A DNA stretch of 64,000 nt from UBA2040 sp002384725 (GTDB lineage: Bacteria > Bacteroidota > Bacteroidia > Flavobacteriales_D > Crocinitomicaceae), in the NCBI GenBank assembly GCA_963926475.1, contig CAWUXE010000016.1, forward strand, positions 130,288 to 194,287. The letters are read 5' to 3'. A program made the position numbers and the translations under genes. The notes beneath the pieces are model-generated. The model made no database searches, was not told where the DNA came from, and was given only the letters and a program-made list of their open reading frames with translations. Of this stretch, positions 10,001 to 18,725 are shown one piece after another. Each line of letters begins with the position of its first letter. Position 1 is the first letter of the stretch.

Positions 10001-10705
10001 ACCGGGCCAACTTCAATTTGTGTAGGTGAGACTGCTACTATTAGCTTGACCGGCAACTTAAACGATGCCATACAATGGCAATGGTATTCTGGTTCATGTG
10101 GTGGAACGATGGTAGGGACCGGAACTTCATTGAATGTTAACCCTGCGGCCAACACGAATTATTTCGTAAGAGGAACAGGGGGGTGTGTTACAAATGCGAC
10201 GTGTGCTAATCAAACAATTGCCGTAACAACCTTGAATTTGAACGTAACTCAAACAGGAAATCAATTGATGTCTTTGGCGCCTAGTGCGACTTATCAATGG
10301 CTCTTGTGTTCAGATAATTATTCGTTTATTTCGGCCGCCACGACCGCCACTTTCACACCCACTTTGACAGTTGGTTCATACGCCGTTCAAGTACAACAAA
10401 ATGGATGTATAGATACTTCGGTGTGTTTTGTGATTGATCAAGTAGGGATTGACGAATTGAGCTATATAGAATTGACTATTTCACCGAATCCAACGAATGA
10501 CTTTGTGAACTTAACGTGGAGCGAAACTACATCCGTAGAGTCGATTGAAATTGTCGATGCTAAAGGAAAATTAGTCTACGCCATCGGCAAAACGGATGGG
10601 AACAAACACATGATAGATTTAACGAATTTAGAATCGGCAGTATATTTCGTGAGAGTTCAACATCAATTTGGTTTGGATAATTTGCGGATAGTAAAAGCAA
10701 AGTAA
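7034..10705 (+). CDS. Reprolysin-like secreted metallopeptidase with P-domain and T9SS type A sorting domain
   Basis: A 1223-residue exported protein. Residues 1-21 form a signal peptide (ending SSVAQ). The zinc site HEMGHQFNANH is at about residues 335-345 and the Met-turn STIMGYAGIC about 20-30 residues later, which makes it a metzincin of the reprolysin type seen in many Bacteroidota. Next come Ig-like regions, a fibronectin-III-like domain (about 745-828), a proprotein-convertase P-domain (about 836-977: RIPKVQGTHSWVSDL, then GNWTLEVTDGFNQDGG), an Ig-like part, and a C-terminal T9SS type A domain (about 1136-1223, ISPNPTNDFVNL and VYFVRV). It should be secreted or attached to the cell surface. 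The metzincin Gly is Asn here. Function is probably extracellular proteolysis; the substrate is unknown. Confidence 0.9.
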   Translation: MKKLNFICAIFCALISFSSVAQNFFQDFSPTQNQIEDKAIKMTKSTYYTVDLAAMKSAIQSAPYRENVDLGTSMFLIQLPNLKGGFNTYKVLRNQTMHPQLNALYPTILTFDGVNVSNVLEKVKLDITPQGFHAMIFSPYHSTIFIDPIHNTLPNKVMAYFKKDFYTNKQMTCEFETPEEKLKKLISIGASPEYGTCQLRTYRLALAATAEYTAYHTNAALAAAAQVTTMNRVNGVFERDIAITMTLVPNNNLLIYTNASTDPYTNGNAGAMINQNVTACNGQIGSTNYDIGHVFGTNSGGLAGLGVVCGANKARGVTGSSNPVGDPFDIDYVAHEMGHQFNANHTQNNNCNRNNPTAVEPGSASTIMGYAGICSPNVQNNSDDHFHGISLSEMTNLITGASHTCPILTTLTNSAPVIAAGPTTVFVPVSTPFALNCIATDINGDTLTYNWEQTDNQVSTQPPVSTSTGGPSFRSLPSSTNPTRYFPNLTDLASGGPFTWEVVPSVARTMNFRCSVRDNSGGPGGCSDHVNVAVTSVAAAGPFVVTYPNATGIIWAGSSTQTVTWSVANTTAAPISASTVDIYLSTDGGLTFPTLLLAGTTNDGSQAVTVPNTATTTARIMIISAAGTFFDISDNNFEITASTFDYILNVTTSNLSVCQGANAVFNVTSSSIGGYSAAINLSALNVPGGATAVFSPATITPGQPSTLTISNVPIGSHSMTIQGNSGGNIHTLGIVLDVLTNTISAPTPLSPANGATNASSPTNLIWSAVAGATSYSVDISTSATFATIVDQATGLVNPNYTTIFLNPSTTYYWRVIATNACATSTFVQASYTTGTCSIISSLNVPLAISASGTPTITSIINIPQTGFVSSIRIPKVQGTHSWVSDLTFNLISPTGTSMQLFTGVCSSLDDFDLGLDDASTPGAIPCPPTTGLYYQPTGSFASFIGEQIQGNWTLEVTDGFNQDGGSLDFWSLELCVTANPCNQPDVPVVTGPTSICVGETATISLTGNLNDAIQWQWYSGSCGGTMVGTGTSLNVNPAANTNYFVRGTGGCVTNATCANQTIAVTTLNLNVTQTGNQLMSLAPSATYQWLLCSDNYSFISAATTATFTPTLTVGSYAVQVQQNGCIDTSVCFVIDQVGIDELSYIELTISPNPTNDFVNLTWSETTSVESIEIVDAKGKLVYAIGKTDGNKHMIDLTNLESAVYFVRVQHQFGLDNLRIVKAK

Positions 10706-10754
10706 TTATTAGCTAATCGAAGTTCAACTTCAATCAGATTGGTAATATAATCGC

Positions 10755-10762
10755 TATTTTTG
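10755..10762 (+). promoter_or_regulatory. -7 box upstream of gpsA
   Basis: TATTTTTG matches TAnnTTTG; the ATG follows 13 bases later. A TTG at 10739 is only 13 bases upstream, so the -33 element is uncertain. Confidence 0.4.
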
Positions 10763-10775
10763 TTTCCAGATAACA

Positions 10776-11774
10776 ATGGAGCAGAAAGAAAGCATAGCCG
10801 TAATTGGTGGTGGAAGTTGGGCGACAGCGTTGGTTAAAATACTGACGAATAACTGCGATTCAATCCTTTGGTGGGTGCGAACGGAAGAAACCGTGAACCA
10901 TTTATTAAAGTATCATAAGAACCCTAGATATCTCCAATCCGTCGACTTTGGCATGGATAAAATAGCGGTGAGCAATGATCTTAGAAGCACCATAGAAAAG
11001 GCCGATACGATTATTATTGCGGCACCCTCGGCGTTCTTAACACAAATTTTTGAAGGAATAGGGCCCGAGTTGTTTCAAGGCAAAGTCGTTTTTTCAGCGG
11101 TAAAAGGAATCATACCAGAATACAATGCCATTCCCGCTCGATACATTCATAAGTCCTTCGATGTTCCATATGACGACATAGGAATCATTTGTGGCCCTTG
11201 TCATGCGGAGGAAGTAGCCTTAGAGCGACTTTCCTACTTGACTGTCGCTTGTTCCAATGAAGAATATGCGGAGAAAATGGCGGAGAAATTGAATTGTCGA
11301 TACATCAAAACGACCATTTCGGATGACTTATTCGGAACGGAATTTTCTGCAGTATTGAAAAACATTTATTCTCTAGCATCTGGTATTTGTGCAGGTTTGG
11401 GTTATGGAGATAATTTTCAAGCGGTATTGATATCCAATGCGATAATTGAAATTGAAAACTTCATTGATGAAGTTAGTCCTATTCACCGCGATGTAAAATC
11501 TAGTGCGTATTTAGGCGATTTATTGGTAACGGCTTATTCCAAATTTTCAAGAAACCGATCATTCGGATTTATGATTGGTAAAGGCTATTCCGTGAAGTCT
11601 GCCCAATTGGAAATGGATATGATAGCCGAAGGATATTACGCAACGAAAAGTGTGATGGAAATCAACAAAAAATTTCAAGTAGATATGCCTATCGTGGAAG
11701 CGGTTTACAATATAATTTATGAAAAAATTTCGCCAGTAATGGAAATGAGAATTTTATCTGACAAATTAAGCTAA
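10776..11774 (+). CDS. gpsA: Glycerol-3-phosphate dehydrogenase [NAD(P)+]
   Basis: A 332-residue cytoplasmic enzyme that reduces dihydroxyacetone phosphate to sn-glycerol 3-phosphate, the backbone for phospholipids. The dinucleotide-binding loop GGGSWATAL is at residues 11-19, SAVKGI carries the first conserved Lys, and FGTEFSAVLKNIYSLASGI carries the catalytic Lys with GLGYGDN next to it, as in the family. Length is normal. The aspartate kinase gene follows after five bases, so the two are likely on one transcript, though their pathways differ. Confidence 0.96.
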   Translation: MEQKESIAVIGGGSWATALVKILTNNCDSILWWVRTEETVNHLLKYHKNPRYLQSVDFGMDKIAVSNDLRSTIEKADTIIIAAPSAFLTQIFEGIGPELFQGKVVFSAVKGIIPEYNAIPARYIHKSFDVPYDDIGIICGPCHAEEVALERLSYLTVACSNEEYAEKMAEKLNCRYIKTTISDDLFGTEFSAVLKNIYSLASGICAGLGYGDNFQAVLISNAIIEIENFIDEVSPIHRDVKSSAYLGDLLVTAYSKFSRNRSFGFMIGKGYSVKSAQLEMDMIAEGYYATKSVMEINKKFQVDMPIVEAVYNIIYEKISPVMEMRILSDKLS

Positions 11775-11779
11775 ACAAA

Positions 11780-13054
11780 ATGAAGGTTTTCAAATTTGGG
11801 GGAGCGTCTGTTAAAGATTCGGAGGCGGTTCGAAATGTAGTGCGAATTTTAGATCTTTTCCCAGAAGAAAAAATAGTCGTTGTTATATCCGCAATGGGCA
11901 AGACGACCAACGCAATGGAATTAATTGCAACAGCGATTTGGGAGAAAGATTTTGCCCTTTTTGAGGCACAAGTTGTCCTTTTAAAAACATATCATTCTCA
12001 AATTATTTCGGAACTGTTCCCAAAGGATTCAGCGAAAATTGAAAACGAAGTAAACTCAGTTTATACTGAACTTCACGAAAGATTTGAGAACAGTGAAAGA
12101 ACGAAGAATGCCTTTGAATACGATCAAGTCGTTTCTTTGGGAGAGGTTCTTTCAACCAAGATTGTAGCTGCTTTTTTGGACCAAGAAGGTAAATCGAGCG
12201 AATGGGCTGATGCTCGCACTTTCATTCGAACCAATCACTACTATAAAGAAGGAGAAGTAGATTGGAAGTGCACTGAGCAACTCGTGAATGATCGATTGAA
12301 AAACAGGTTTAACCATTCAAATATAGTCGTAACACAAGGATTTGTGGGCCATACTTCAGACGGGTTTACAACTACTTTAGGTCGAGAAGGTTCTGATTTT
12401 TCAGCTGGAATTCTTGCGTATTGTCTAGACGCGGAGAGCGTTACAATTTGGAAAGACGTTGATGGAATGCTTAATGCCGATCCTCGAATTTTTGAAAACA
12501 CCATCAAACTAGATAGAATTTCTTTTCGTGAAGCAATTGAATTGTCTTATTACGGAGCGTCGGTAATTCACCCGAAAACGATTAAACCATTACAAAATAA
12601 GAGTATTCCCCTGTATGTGAAATCGTTCTTTCATCCAGAAAATGAAGGAACAATAATACAATATGCATCAGATGAAGATCATCTAATTCCGTCTTTTATT
12701 TTTAAGAAAAAACAAATTCTTTTGTCCATAACTCCGCGTGATTTTTCATTCATCGTAGAGCAAAATTTGAGCGATATTTTCAATCGTTTGTCGCGCGCAA
12801 ATGCGAAGATAAATTTGATGCAAAATTCAGCCTTGAGTTTCTCTGTTCTTCTGGATGAAGACAAAACCAATTTAAGCGAGGTCTTGGGTATTTTTGAAAA
12901 TACGTATTCGGTAAAATTTAACGAGGATCTAGAATTGGTAACTATACGTCATTACGACCAAGCAACCATAGATTTTGTGTGCAAAAACAAAAAGGTGGTA
13001 CTCGAACAAAAAACGAGTGACACTGCCCGTTTTGTCCTTAGCGAAGTCGACTAG
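11780..13054 (+). CDS. Aspartate kinase (monofunctional)
   Basis: A 424-residue enzyme that phosphorylates L-aspartate, the first step to lysine, threonine and methionine. The N-terminus MKVFKFGGASVKDSEAVRNV holds the KFGGxS ATP-binding signature; GREGSDFSAGILAYCLDAE and WKDVDGMLNADPR give the amino-acid kinase core, and ELSYYGASVIHPKTI is the conserved substrate region. The C-terminal part (about 310-424) looks like the paired ACT regulatory domains but is divergent. Unlike some enzymes of this group it is not fused to homoserine dehydrogenase. The last 17 bases overlap the 3' end of the convergent membrane-protein gene. Confidence 0.94.
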   Translation: MKVFKFGGASVKDSEAVRNVVRILDLFPEEKIVVVISAMGKTTNAMELIATAIWEKDFALFEAQVVLLKTYHSQIISELFPKDSAKIENEVNSVYTELHERFENSERTKNAFEYDQVVSLGEVLSTKIVAAFLDQEGKSSEWADARTFIRTNHYYKEGEVDWKCTEQLVNDRLKNRFNHSNIVVTQGFVGHTSDGFTTTLGREGSDFSAGILAYCLDAESVTIWKDVDGMLNADPRIFENTIKLDRISFREAIELSYYGASVIHPKTIKPLQNKSIPLYVKSFFHPENEGTIIQYASDEDHLIPSFIFKKKQILLSITPRDFSFIVEQNLSDIFNRLSRANAKINLMQNSALSFSVLLDEDKTNLSEVLGIFENTYSVKFNEDLELVTIRHYDQATIDFVCKNKKVVLEQKTSDTARFVLSEVD

Positions 13055-13628
13055 AAAGTTCGGTTAATCCAAAAGGCAAAATGGCCGACGCCCAAACAAA
13101 AACCACATCATTTAGCGAGACGAAATAGTGAATTGTACAACCAAGAACCACAATACCAAGAACGATATAGCGATGCATTAAATACTCTTTCCAAAGCTCA
13201 GAAATTTGGATTTTGGTGTGTAGTTTTAGTTTGAGGAAAGTGAATTTGTACTGCATCCATACGTTCAACATAATTAGAGGAACAAATATCCAACCTTGCG
13301 CTAAACCGAGTTCCTCATAGGATAGAAAATCAATTATTTCTTTTCCAAAACTGAAATTTTCGTGGTTGAACGAGTACAGTAAATGCAGTAGAGCTAATAT
13401 CGTAAGATCTACTCCCAAACTCAACGTACCCGATTTAATCCAAACGGATTTAGATTTTTCACCGCCTTGCGTCGCGTATATTTTCCGTGATTTTAAATGA
13501 AGGATAAAAACTTTTGCAATTGTATCAAGAATCAAAAAAAGCAGAATGAAATACCAACTCCATCCCCAGGAATAAAACCCCAGCAAAGGAATGATTGCTT
13601 CTGCAATATTCTGATTGTATTTTTGCAT
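13038..13628 (-). CDS. Uncharacterised multi-pass membrane protein
   Basis: A 196-residue integral membrane protein with about five hydrophobic segments (near residues 14-40, 68-85, 113-128, 150-168 and 172-188) and basic loops (KSRKI, KSKSVW). It vaguely resembles the DUF6498 group of bacterial membrane proteins in its opening (EAIIPLLGFYSWGWSWYFIL), but I cannot assign it. It directly follows the TPR lipoprotein gene, sharing the boundary base at 13628, so the two are translationally coupled and may work together at the envelope. It converges on the aspartate kinase gene with a 17-base overlap. Confidence 0.75.
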   Translation of the reverse strand: MQKYNQNIAEAIIPLLGFYSWGWSWYFILLFLILDTIAKVFILHLKSRKIYATQGGEKSKSVWIKSGTLSLGVDLTILALLHLLYSFNHENFSFGKEIIDFLSYEELGLAQGWIFVPLIMLNVWMQYKFTFLKLKLHTKIQISELWKEYLMHRYIVLGIVVLGCTIHYFVSLNDVVFVWASAILPFGLTELSSRLR

Positions 13629-14629
13629 TAACGAAGCGCTTCGGCTGCCAATCTCGATTTTTCGAAATTAGGATTAAGTTTCAATGCACGTGAATAAGAC
13701 TGCAGAGCCTGAGCCTTGTCCCTTTTGGACTCATAACATAGACCTAAGTTGTGCCACGCCTCAACAAAACGTGGTTCGATAACCAAGGCTTGTCTGTAAA
13801 AAATCATTGCACTATCGATTTCGTTTAAGTTGATGTGCTTCATGTATCCTTGTTGAAAAAGTGACATGGCAAACGTTTCGTCTTTTTGAAACATATCTCT
13901 GTATGTTTGAGCAGCTTCACCAAATCGTTCTAGTGCTTGATAGGCAAAAGCAAGTTTGTACAAAACGCCAACATCGTCTGGAACAATTTGAGTCGCAGTT
14001 GTATAATATTGAATAGCAATTGGATTGTTTTCAGAAAGATACATATCGCCTAAAGCGATATACGCTTCGTAAAATGTAGGGTCCTGTTGTGTGGCGGTTT
14101 CGTAGGAAGATTTGGCTAATGGCATATTGTTCATTTCGCGATAATTGGTTCCTTTTAGAATATAAGCATCGCGGTATTTTTTGTCAATTCTTAATGCTTC
14201 ATTGATATACTGAAATGATTTATCAAATTCGCGCAACATAGAATAGGTCGAAGCAATTCCAATAAGTGCAGCTGTATTTCGCGGTTCTTTTTTAATGATG
14301 TAATCGTAATGTCTTTGCGATCGCAAAACATCCGCAATTGTTCTTGTTGGTGAATTATTCAAAACTAGGGCATACAACATGCGAACTTCAACATTGCTGG
14401 AGTCCAAACGAAATGCTTTAGTCGCTGATTCCGAAGCTTTTTCAAAATTACGTTTGTCGAAATAAAACTGCCCATGTCTTATCAGAATGGGCAAACTATC
14501 TGGATGTTTCATCAACAAGGTATCAATATTACTTGACTCAGGTTTTATCGTTTTTTTTTTGGATTCACAGCTCGAACTAAGGCCAATTGCACAAACCAAT
14601 AGAGCGAAAAAATAGATGGACATCTTCAT
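13628..14629 (-). CDS. Tetratricopeptide-repeat lipoprotein
   Basis: A 333-residue protein with an N-terminal lipoprotein signal ending SSSC (Cys 21), so it should be anchored to a membrane facing the periplasm. The rest is built of about eight TPR units of 34 residues, seen in repeated patterns such as YFDKRNFEKASESATKAFRL, FQYINEALRIDKKYRDAYIL and AWHNLGLCYESKRDKAQAL. TPR stacks mediate protein-protein contacts; no catalytic motif is present. It is coupled to the downstream membrane protein and is the first gene of that pair. The partner and process are unknown. Confidence 0.85.
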   Translation of the reverse strand: MKMSIYFFALLVCAIGLSSSCESKKKTIKPESSNIDTLLMKHPDSLPILIRHGQFYFDKRNFEKASESATKAFRLDSSNVEVRMLYALVLNNSPTRTIADVLRSQRHYDYIIKKEPRNTAALIGIASTYSMLREFDKSFQYINEALRIDKKYRDAYILKGTNYREMNNMPLAKSSYETATQQDPTFYEAYIALGDMYLSENNPIAIQYYTTATQIVPDDVGVLYKLAFAYQALERFGEAAQTYRDMFQKDETFAMSLFQQGYMKHINLNEIDSAMIFYRQALVIEPRFVEAWHNLGLCYESKRDKAQALQSYSRALKLNPNFEKSRLAAEALR

Positions 14630-14728
14630 ATGACAAATGTAGCAGAAAAAAGACCTAAACAGGAATCGAATTTAAGGGAATTAATAGCAATCAAACGTTA
14701 AAAATTATGGACCTAAATAAAAACAACG

Positions 14729-14736
14729 TAAATTTG
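14729..14736 (+). promoter_or_regulatory. -7 box four bases before the start codon
   Basis: TAAATTTG matches the Bacteroidota -7 consensus and leaves only TATT before the ATG at 14741, so the transcript would begin at about the start codon (leaderless). No clear -33 TTG was seen. Confidence 0.4.
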
Positions 14737-14740
14737 TATT

Positions 14741-14983
14741 ATGAAATTAAGAGAGAAAATAATCTTAAGTATTTGCTTCATGTTTATCCTTGGATATGCT
14801 GAAGCCCAAGGATGTTCTCAATGTAAACTCTTGGCGGAACAATCTACGGAAGTTGGTGAAGCATCATTTGGGAGCAATATAAATATGGGAATTTTATACC
14901 TTATGGCTGTTCCTTATATTCTTCTTTTCCTACTTTTCAGAAAGAGAATATTCCGCTTTTTTAAAGCAATGAAAACACAATAA
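14741..14983 (+). CDS. Small exported membrane protein with a CxxC pair
   Basis: An 80-residue protein with a signal-like segment (residues 1-22, ending AEAQ), a GCSQCK motif immediately after, and one transmembrane helix (about 49-67, GILYLMAVPYILLFLLF) with a basic C-terminus (RKRIFRFFKAMK). The Cys pair would sit outside the cytoplasm after cleavage. Proteins of this shape recur in Bacteroidota without a known function; a redox or metal role is only suggested by the CxxC. It ends one base before the convergent PorP/SprF gene. Confidence 0.75.
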   Translation: MKLREKIILSICFMFILGYAEAQGCSQCKLLAEQSTEVGEASFGSNINMGILYLMAVPYILLFLLFRKRIFRFFKAMKTQ

Positions 14984-14984
14984 A

Positions 14985-16019
14985 TTATTTTCTTACACGG
15001 CCTCCTTTGAATAATCCCTGGTCGAAAAACGTGTATACCAAAGAGAATTCTACTGATCCTGCCCCAGGCGATTTTCTCAAATAAGACACTATTGCATCAT
15101 ACGAAAATTCGAACCGGAACCCTTTATGTTGAATTATAACTGAAGGAATTAAGGATTCCAAAGATCGAAGGTGCAATCCAAACCCCATCATAGAGTTTGT
15201 TCCGGAAGAAGCACCATCTTCGTTGAGTTTATATCCAAACATTCCTCCAACAATTGTTTCGGTATGTTTTCCTTGAAAAAACTGTGATGCATCTAGTGAA
15301 AATTGAACTTTAGAACCTGGAACATCCTTGAGGTAACTGGTATGGAGGACTAATTTTCGGGGGAGTCTTTCTGTGCTCGCAATGTTATATCTTAAGGCTG
15401 GTTTGTTGGCGTGAAACAGGGCAATACCCGCAGTAAACTTAGACTTACTTTTACCTGCAAATGTGTTGTTTGATCCGTCGACGGTATAATACAGTCCGGT
15501 GCTTACATCTGAGTAACTATATGACGGGACGATTGCTTCGCCAGACAAAATGTTTTCATCATATGTAGTTCCATTCCACTGACTTTCGAAGATTAAATTT
15601 TGTCCATTGATATTGGAGCTTGCGAATCCAGCTTGGAGTCCTAACGACAAGACGTGATTTCCGCCTCGTCCCATTGGAATGGCTCCACTCAAGGAGATAG
15701 CACCACTTTGTTTTCCATAATTTCCATCGCCAGCGGCGTCATTAAAGAAAAATGCACCTAGTCCAAGAAAACCCTTCGAAAAATCCTGATCTTTCAACAT
15801 ATTTAAGTCAAAGGCTACCATGGTATTGTTGAACTTTCCACCAGAACCAACCCATTGATTACGGTGTTGTAAACTCGCTCTCATAATACCATCCATCATT
15901 CCTGTTGCGCCAGGATTAAGCAAAAGTGGCATTTGCGAGATTTGAGAGAAGTGTAAATCTTGTCCAATCGCACTCAATGATAAGAGCCCGAAACTAAATA
16001 CGGCTATAAACTTTTTCAT
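14985..16019 (-). CDS. PorP/SprF family type IX secretion outer-membrane protein
   Basis: A 344-residue protein with a signal peptide (residues 1-19, ending IGQ) followed by the family opening DLHFSQISQMPLLLNPGATG, then alternating beta strands of an outer-membrane barrel with typical GxGxFFNDAAGDGNYG and QLSLDASQFFQG-like segments. PorP/SprF proteins bind the cell-surface form of T9SS cargo that carries type B C-terminal domains and link it to the gliding machinery. The gene overlaps the stop of the type B CotH cargo upstream by one base (TAATG), which fits a cargo and dedicated receptor pair. Confidence 0.92.
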   Translation of the reverse strand: MKKFIAVFSFGLLSLSAIGQDLHFSQISQMPLLLNPGATGMMDGIMRASLQHRNQWVGSGGKFNNTMVAFDLNMLKDQDFSKGFLGLGAFFFNDAAGDGNYGKQSGAISLSGAIPMGRGGNHVLSLGLQAGFASSNINGQNLIFESQWNGTTYDENILSGEAIVPSYSYSDVSTGLYYTVDGSNNTFAGKSKSKFTAGIALFHANKPALRYNIASTERLPRKLVLHTSYLKDVPGSKVQFSLDASQFFQGKHTETIVGGMFGYKLNEDGASSGTNSMMGFGLHLRSLESLIPSVIIQHKGFRFEFSYDAIVSYLRKSPGAGSVEFSLVYTFFDQGLFKGGRVRK

Positions 16020-18541
16020 TATTGTACGATTGTTATGTTACCGTTTGTATGTTCTTGATCCCCATTTTTGAATTCGACTTCCAGCTGATAAACGTACACA
16101 CCAGATTGTACGGCTTTACCTTTGTAGGCTCCATCCCAGATGAAGTTGGCATCTTGTGTAGAAACCATTTGGTTACCCCAACGATCGTAAATTCGGAATG
16201 TAAATGAACGCACATCACCACCAACGTGGAGAGCAAATGTGTTGTTTTGTTTATCTGAATTTGGCGAGAAAGCCGTTGGAAACTGAATTCCTTTTAAGTT
16301 GCTAACAGGCGGAGGCGGAGGAACAGGTGTTGAAAACGCTTTGAAAACAGCAGTAATTGTTCCTGGGGCAGAAACGGTCACTGAGTTTTGATTGTTGTCA
16401 GGCAAACTGTCAAGGGGATCTGTATCAGATTCCCAATGATCAAAGACGAAACCTGGGTTGGCGTTTTGATCTAATAAAGTTACAATTCCACCGAAGTAAC
16501 TCACCGACCAAGGGTCGGTTGGCGCCCATGCAGAATTCACTTTGATATTTCCAGCTCCATTTGGTGTAACGTCAAATGTGGTGAGGAAAGGCCCAGTAAG
16601 ATCGTAACAATCGATTAAACCTTGAGTCAATGCAGTACAACGTAAATCAATAAAATCTTTTAAGTCTTGTACTTTTAATTGCCAACCGGCGTAAGTGCCG
16701 CCCCATTTGTCAATTTGACCCTGCATTTCCGGTTGAATTTCATTAATCATACTGTCTAATAATTGTTGCATAGACGGACATGAAAAAGAGGTGTTGACCA
16801 AATCGATATATCGTGTAATATAGTATTGTTCCACCAAAGGATTTTCATTGATCAATTTTTGAAGAACGGGGGTATGTCCCTGTCCGCCTGGATTTGGTAA
16901 ATTTTCTACATTACAAGGATCGGCATTGGCAGATGCATCTGGAATATTCGTATAATTTGTGTAATGGCCAAAACTAGCATCCATGTCCCAAAGGGTATAA
17001 CGCCACTTCTTTTTATCTGCATTAGGATTCATTCCTCGCCACCAGGCTGTATTCCAATTTAACCAATCTTTGGAAACTATGTAGGAGTTGAAAACGAAAT
17101 AGTCAACTAAGGAGTGCCAGTTCAAAAGGCTATCCACATAATTAAAATTTGCAGCAACACCCATATTGTTTGCAGCAACGTATGCTGTCAATGCATTCCA
17201 GTCTGGCGCTGCGTTTGGCGCACCAAATTCTTCCCAAGTACCTCCCCAAGTTTTAAGATATTGTAAGTTGAATTTGTTTTGTTGGTAATAATATTCGGTG
17301 TAGTCGCCATCGTCCACTTTCTCACGAATGTCATAAACGCCCCAGTATTCTCCGTTAAGGTATAAAATAGCCGGACGCCATGTTCTTTCGTCCAATTTTA
17401 AATCAGCTCGAATAGAAAGGGTGTGCACAAATGCATCGCGAATATGCGCCCCTCCATTAGGTCCAGGTGTTGGCACAAAAGGGTAGTTATCATTTGCCGC
17501 CGCCTTAATAATTAAACGTTGAAAATCTTCACGGGATTTTTCGGGGAAAATTTTGTGATGAACTTCGTTATTGTAGCCCATTTCATCCCGCATGATAAAG
17601 TCGAATCCGCGTTGAGCGTAAGCCCAAGAATCGTTCCCGTGTTTATTGAAATGACCTTGGCCTTCATCGATAAAAGACTTGTCTTGTTCGAATAGCTCAA
17701 AATGTCCTACCCTATTCTGCGAAGCACCACTTCCGTTTGCGATTAACGTGTATACAAGCGAACCACAAATTGATATGACAGGCAATGTATGGTTTACATT
17801 TATAAAATAAGTATTTGTTTCCATGAAGCTCGGTTCATTGGTTGTGCTAAAAGCCCCTACTCTTACAACGGTGGTAGCTGTAATATTCAATGGAGCAGAA
17901 TAAAGAGGGGAAGTTGCCGTAACTGCAGAACCATCTAGTGTATATCGAATAGTTGCACCAGCCATTGGGCAAGTGATGTTTACCGTTTGAGCAGTTGTAT
18001 AAAATCCGGGAGCAACGCTTAAAATTGGACGAGGGGTGTAATAATCGATACCACCTACATTCGCGGCATTTGGAGTTGGATTTAAAAATAGTTTCCAGTT
18101 TGCAGATCCGTTGGTTTCTCTACCCATTGAATGATCTTCCTTTGTTGTTCTAGAAATATGAACGGAATCCGATACATTTCCAACTGCATTTGTGAGGATT
18201 ATCCATTCCGCTTTTGACTGTGTCAATGTAAAATCAGGGTGTATTTCGCCTCCTTGAACTACTCCTCTTTTAGAAAAGTAAACCATAGTATATCCATTCG
18301 CAGGGACACTAATCGCTGGGATTTGCCATTTCGTTAAATTACCAGCTTTATCCGATAGATAGAAACCAGTTAAATCCACAGGGGCACCTGTAGGATTGTA
18401 TAATTCCGCCCAGTCTTCCTCCTGACCAAATGTATCAGTTGGCCCATTAAAGTTGGAGCATGAATATTCATTTATCACCACTTGTGCGTTTACGAGGCTG
18501 CAAACACCAAAGAACAGGGTAAAGAGGATATGTTTTTGCAT
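16019..18541 (-). CDS. CotH-family protein with lamin-tail domain and T9SS type B sorting domain
   Basis: An 840-residue exported protein. After a signal peptide (1-20) comes a lamin-tail domain (about 20-125: VVINEYSCSN, DWAELYNPTG, GFYLSDK), a chitobiase-C-like strand domain (about 170-240, TIRYTLDGSAV), and a CotH kinase-like domain (about 265-600) with RLIIKAAANDNYP and YWGVYDIREKVDDGDYTEY. A repeat-like region (about 640-735) follows, then a gliding-type (type B) C-terminal domain, about 750-840: FPTAFSPNSDKQNNTFAL, IYDRWGNQ, GVYVYQL. CotH proteins in spore coats are atypical kinases; whether this one phosphorylates anything is unknown. It is probably a surface protein held by the PorP/SprF protein encoded next. 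Confidence 0.9.
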   Translation of the reverse strand: MQKHILFTLFFGVCSLVNAQVVINEYSCSNFNGPTDTFGQEEDWAELYNPTGAPVDLTGFYLSDKAGNLTKWQIPAISVPANGYTMVYFSKRGVVQGGEIHPDFTLTQSKAEWIILTNAVGNVSDSVHISRTTKEDHSMGRETNGSANWKLFLNPTPNAANVGGIDYYTPRPILSVAPGFYTTAQTVNITCPMAGATIRYTLDGSAVTATSPLYSAPLNITATTVVRVGAFSTTNEPSFMETNTYFINVNHTLPVISICGSLVYTLIANGSGASQNRVGHFELFEQDKSFIDEGQGHFNKHGNDSWAYAQRGFDFIMRDEMGYNNEVHHKIFPEKSREDFQRLIIKAAANDNYPFVPTPGPNGGAHIRDAFVHTLSIRADLKLDERTWRPAILYLNGEYWGVYDIREKVDDGDYTEYYYQQNKFNLQYLKTWGGTWEEFGAPNAAPDWNALTAYVAANNMGVAANFNYVDSLLNWHSLVDYFVFNSYIVSKDWLNWNTAWWRGMNPNADKKKWRYTLWDMDASFGHYTNYTNIPDASANADPCNVENLPNPGGQGHTPVLQKLINENPLVEQYYITRYIDLVNTSFSCPSMQQLLDSMINEIQPEMQGQIDKWGGTYAGWQLKVQDLKDFIDLRCTALTQGLIDCYDLTGPFLTTFDVTPNGAGNIKVNSAWAPTDPWSVSYFGGIVTLLDQNANPGFVFDHWESDTDPLDSLPDNNQNSVTVSAPGTITAVFKAFSTPVPPPPPVSNLKGIQFPTAFSPNSDKQNNTFALHVGGDVRSFTFRIYDRWGNQMVSTQDANFIWDGAYKGKAVQSGVYVYQLEVEFKNGDQEHTNGNITIVQ

Positions 18542-18725
18542 AGTTGAGAAAATCTAAAAATTTAATATTTAAGCAATGTGAAAAGTACAAAATAAAAACG
18601 GGTGAAAAGAAACTGTTTCAATCAATACTTGTCTTTCTATCAGAAAGACGAAGGATTATTATAAAGGTTGGCTGTCATAGTTTTACCGCATTTTTTAAAA
18701 GGGAGACTTAATTCTGAAATATTTG

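Noticed and set aside
10717..10740. Possible terminator GAAGTTCAACTTC after the metallopeptidase gene
   Set aside because: The stem is five bases and there is no T-run.
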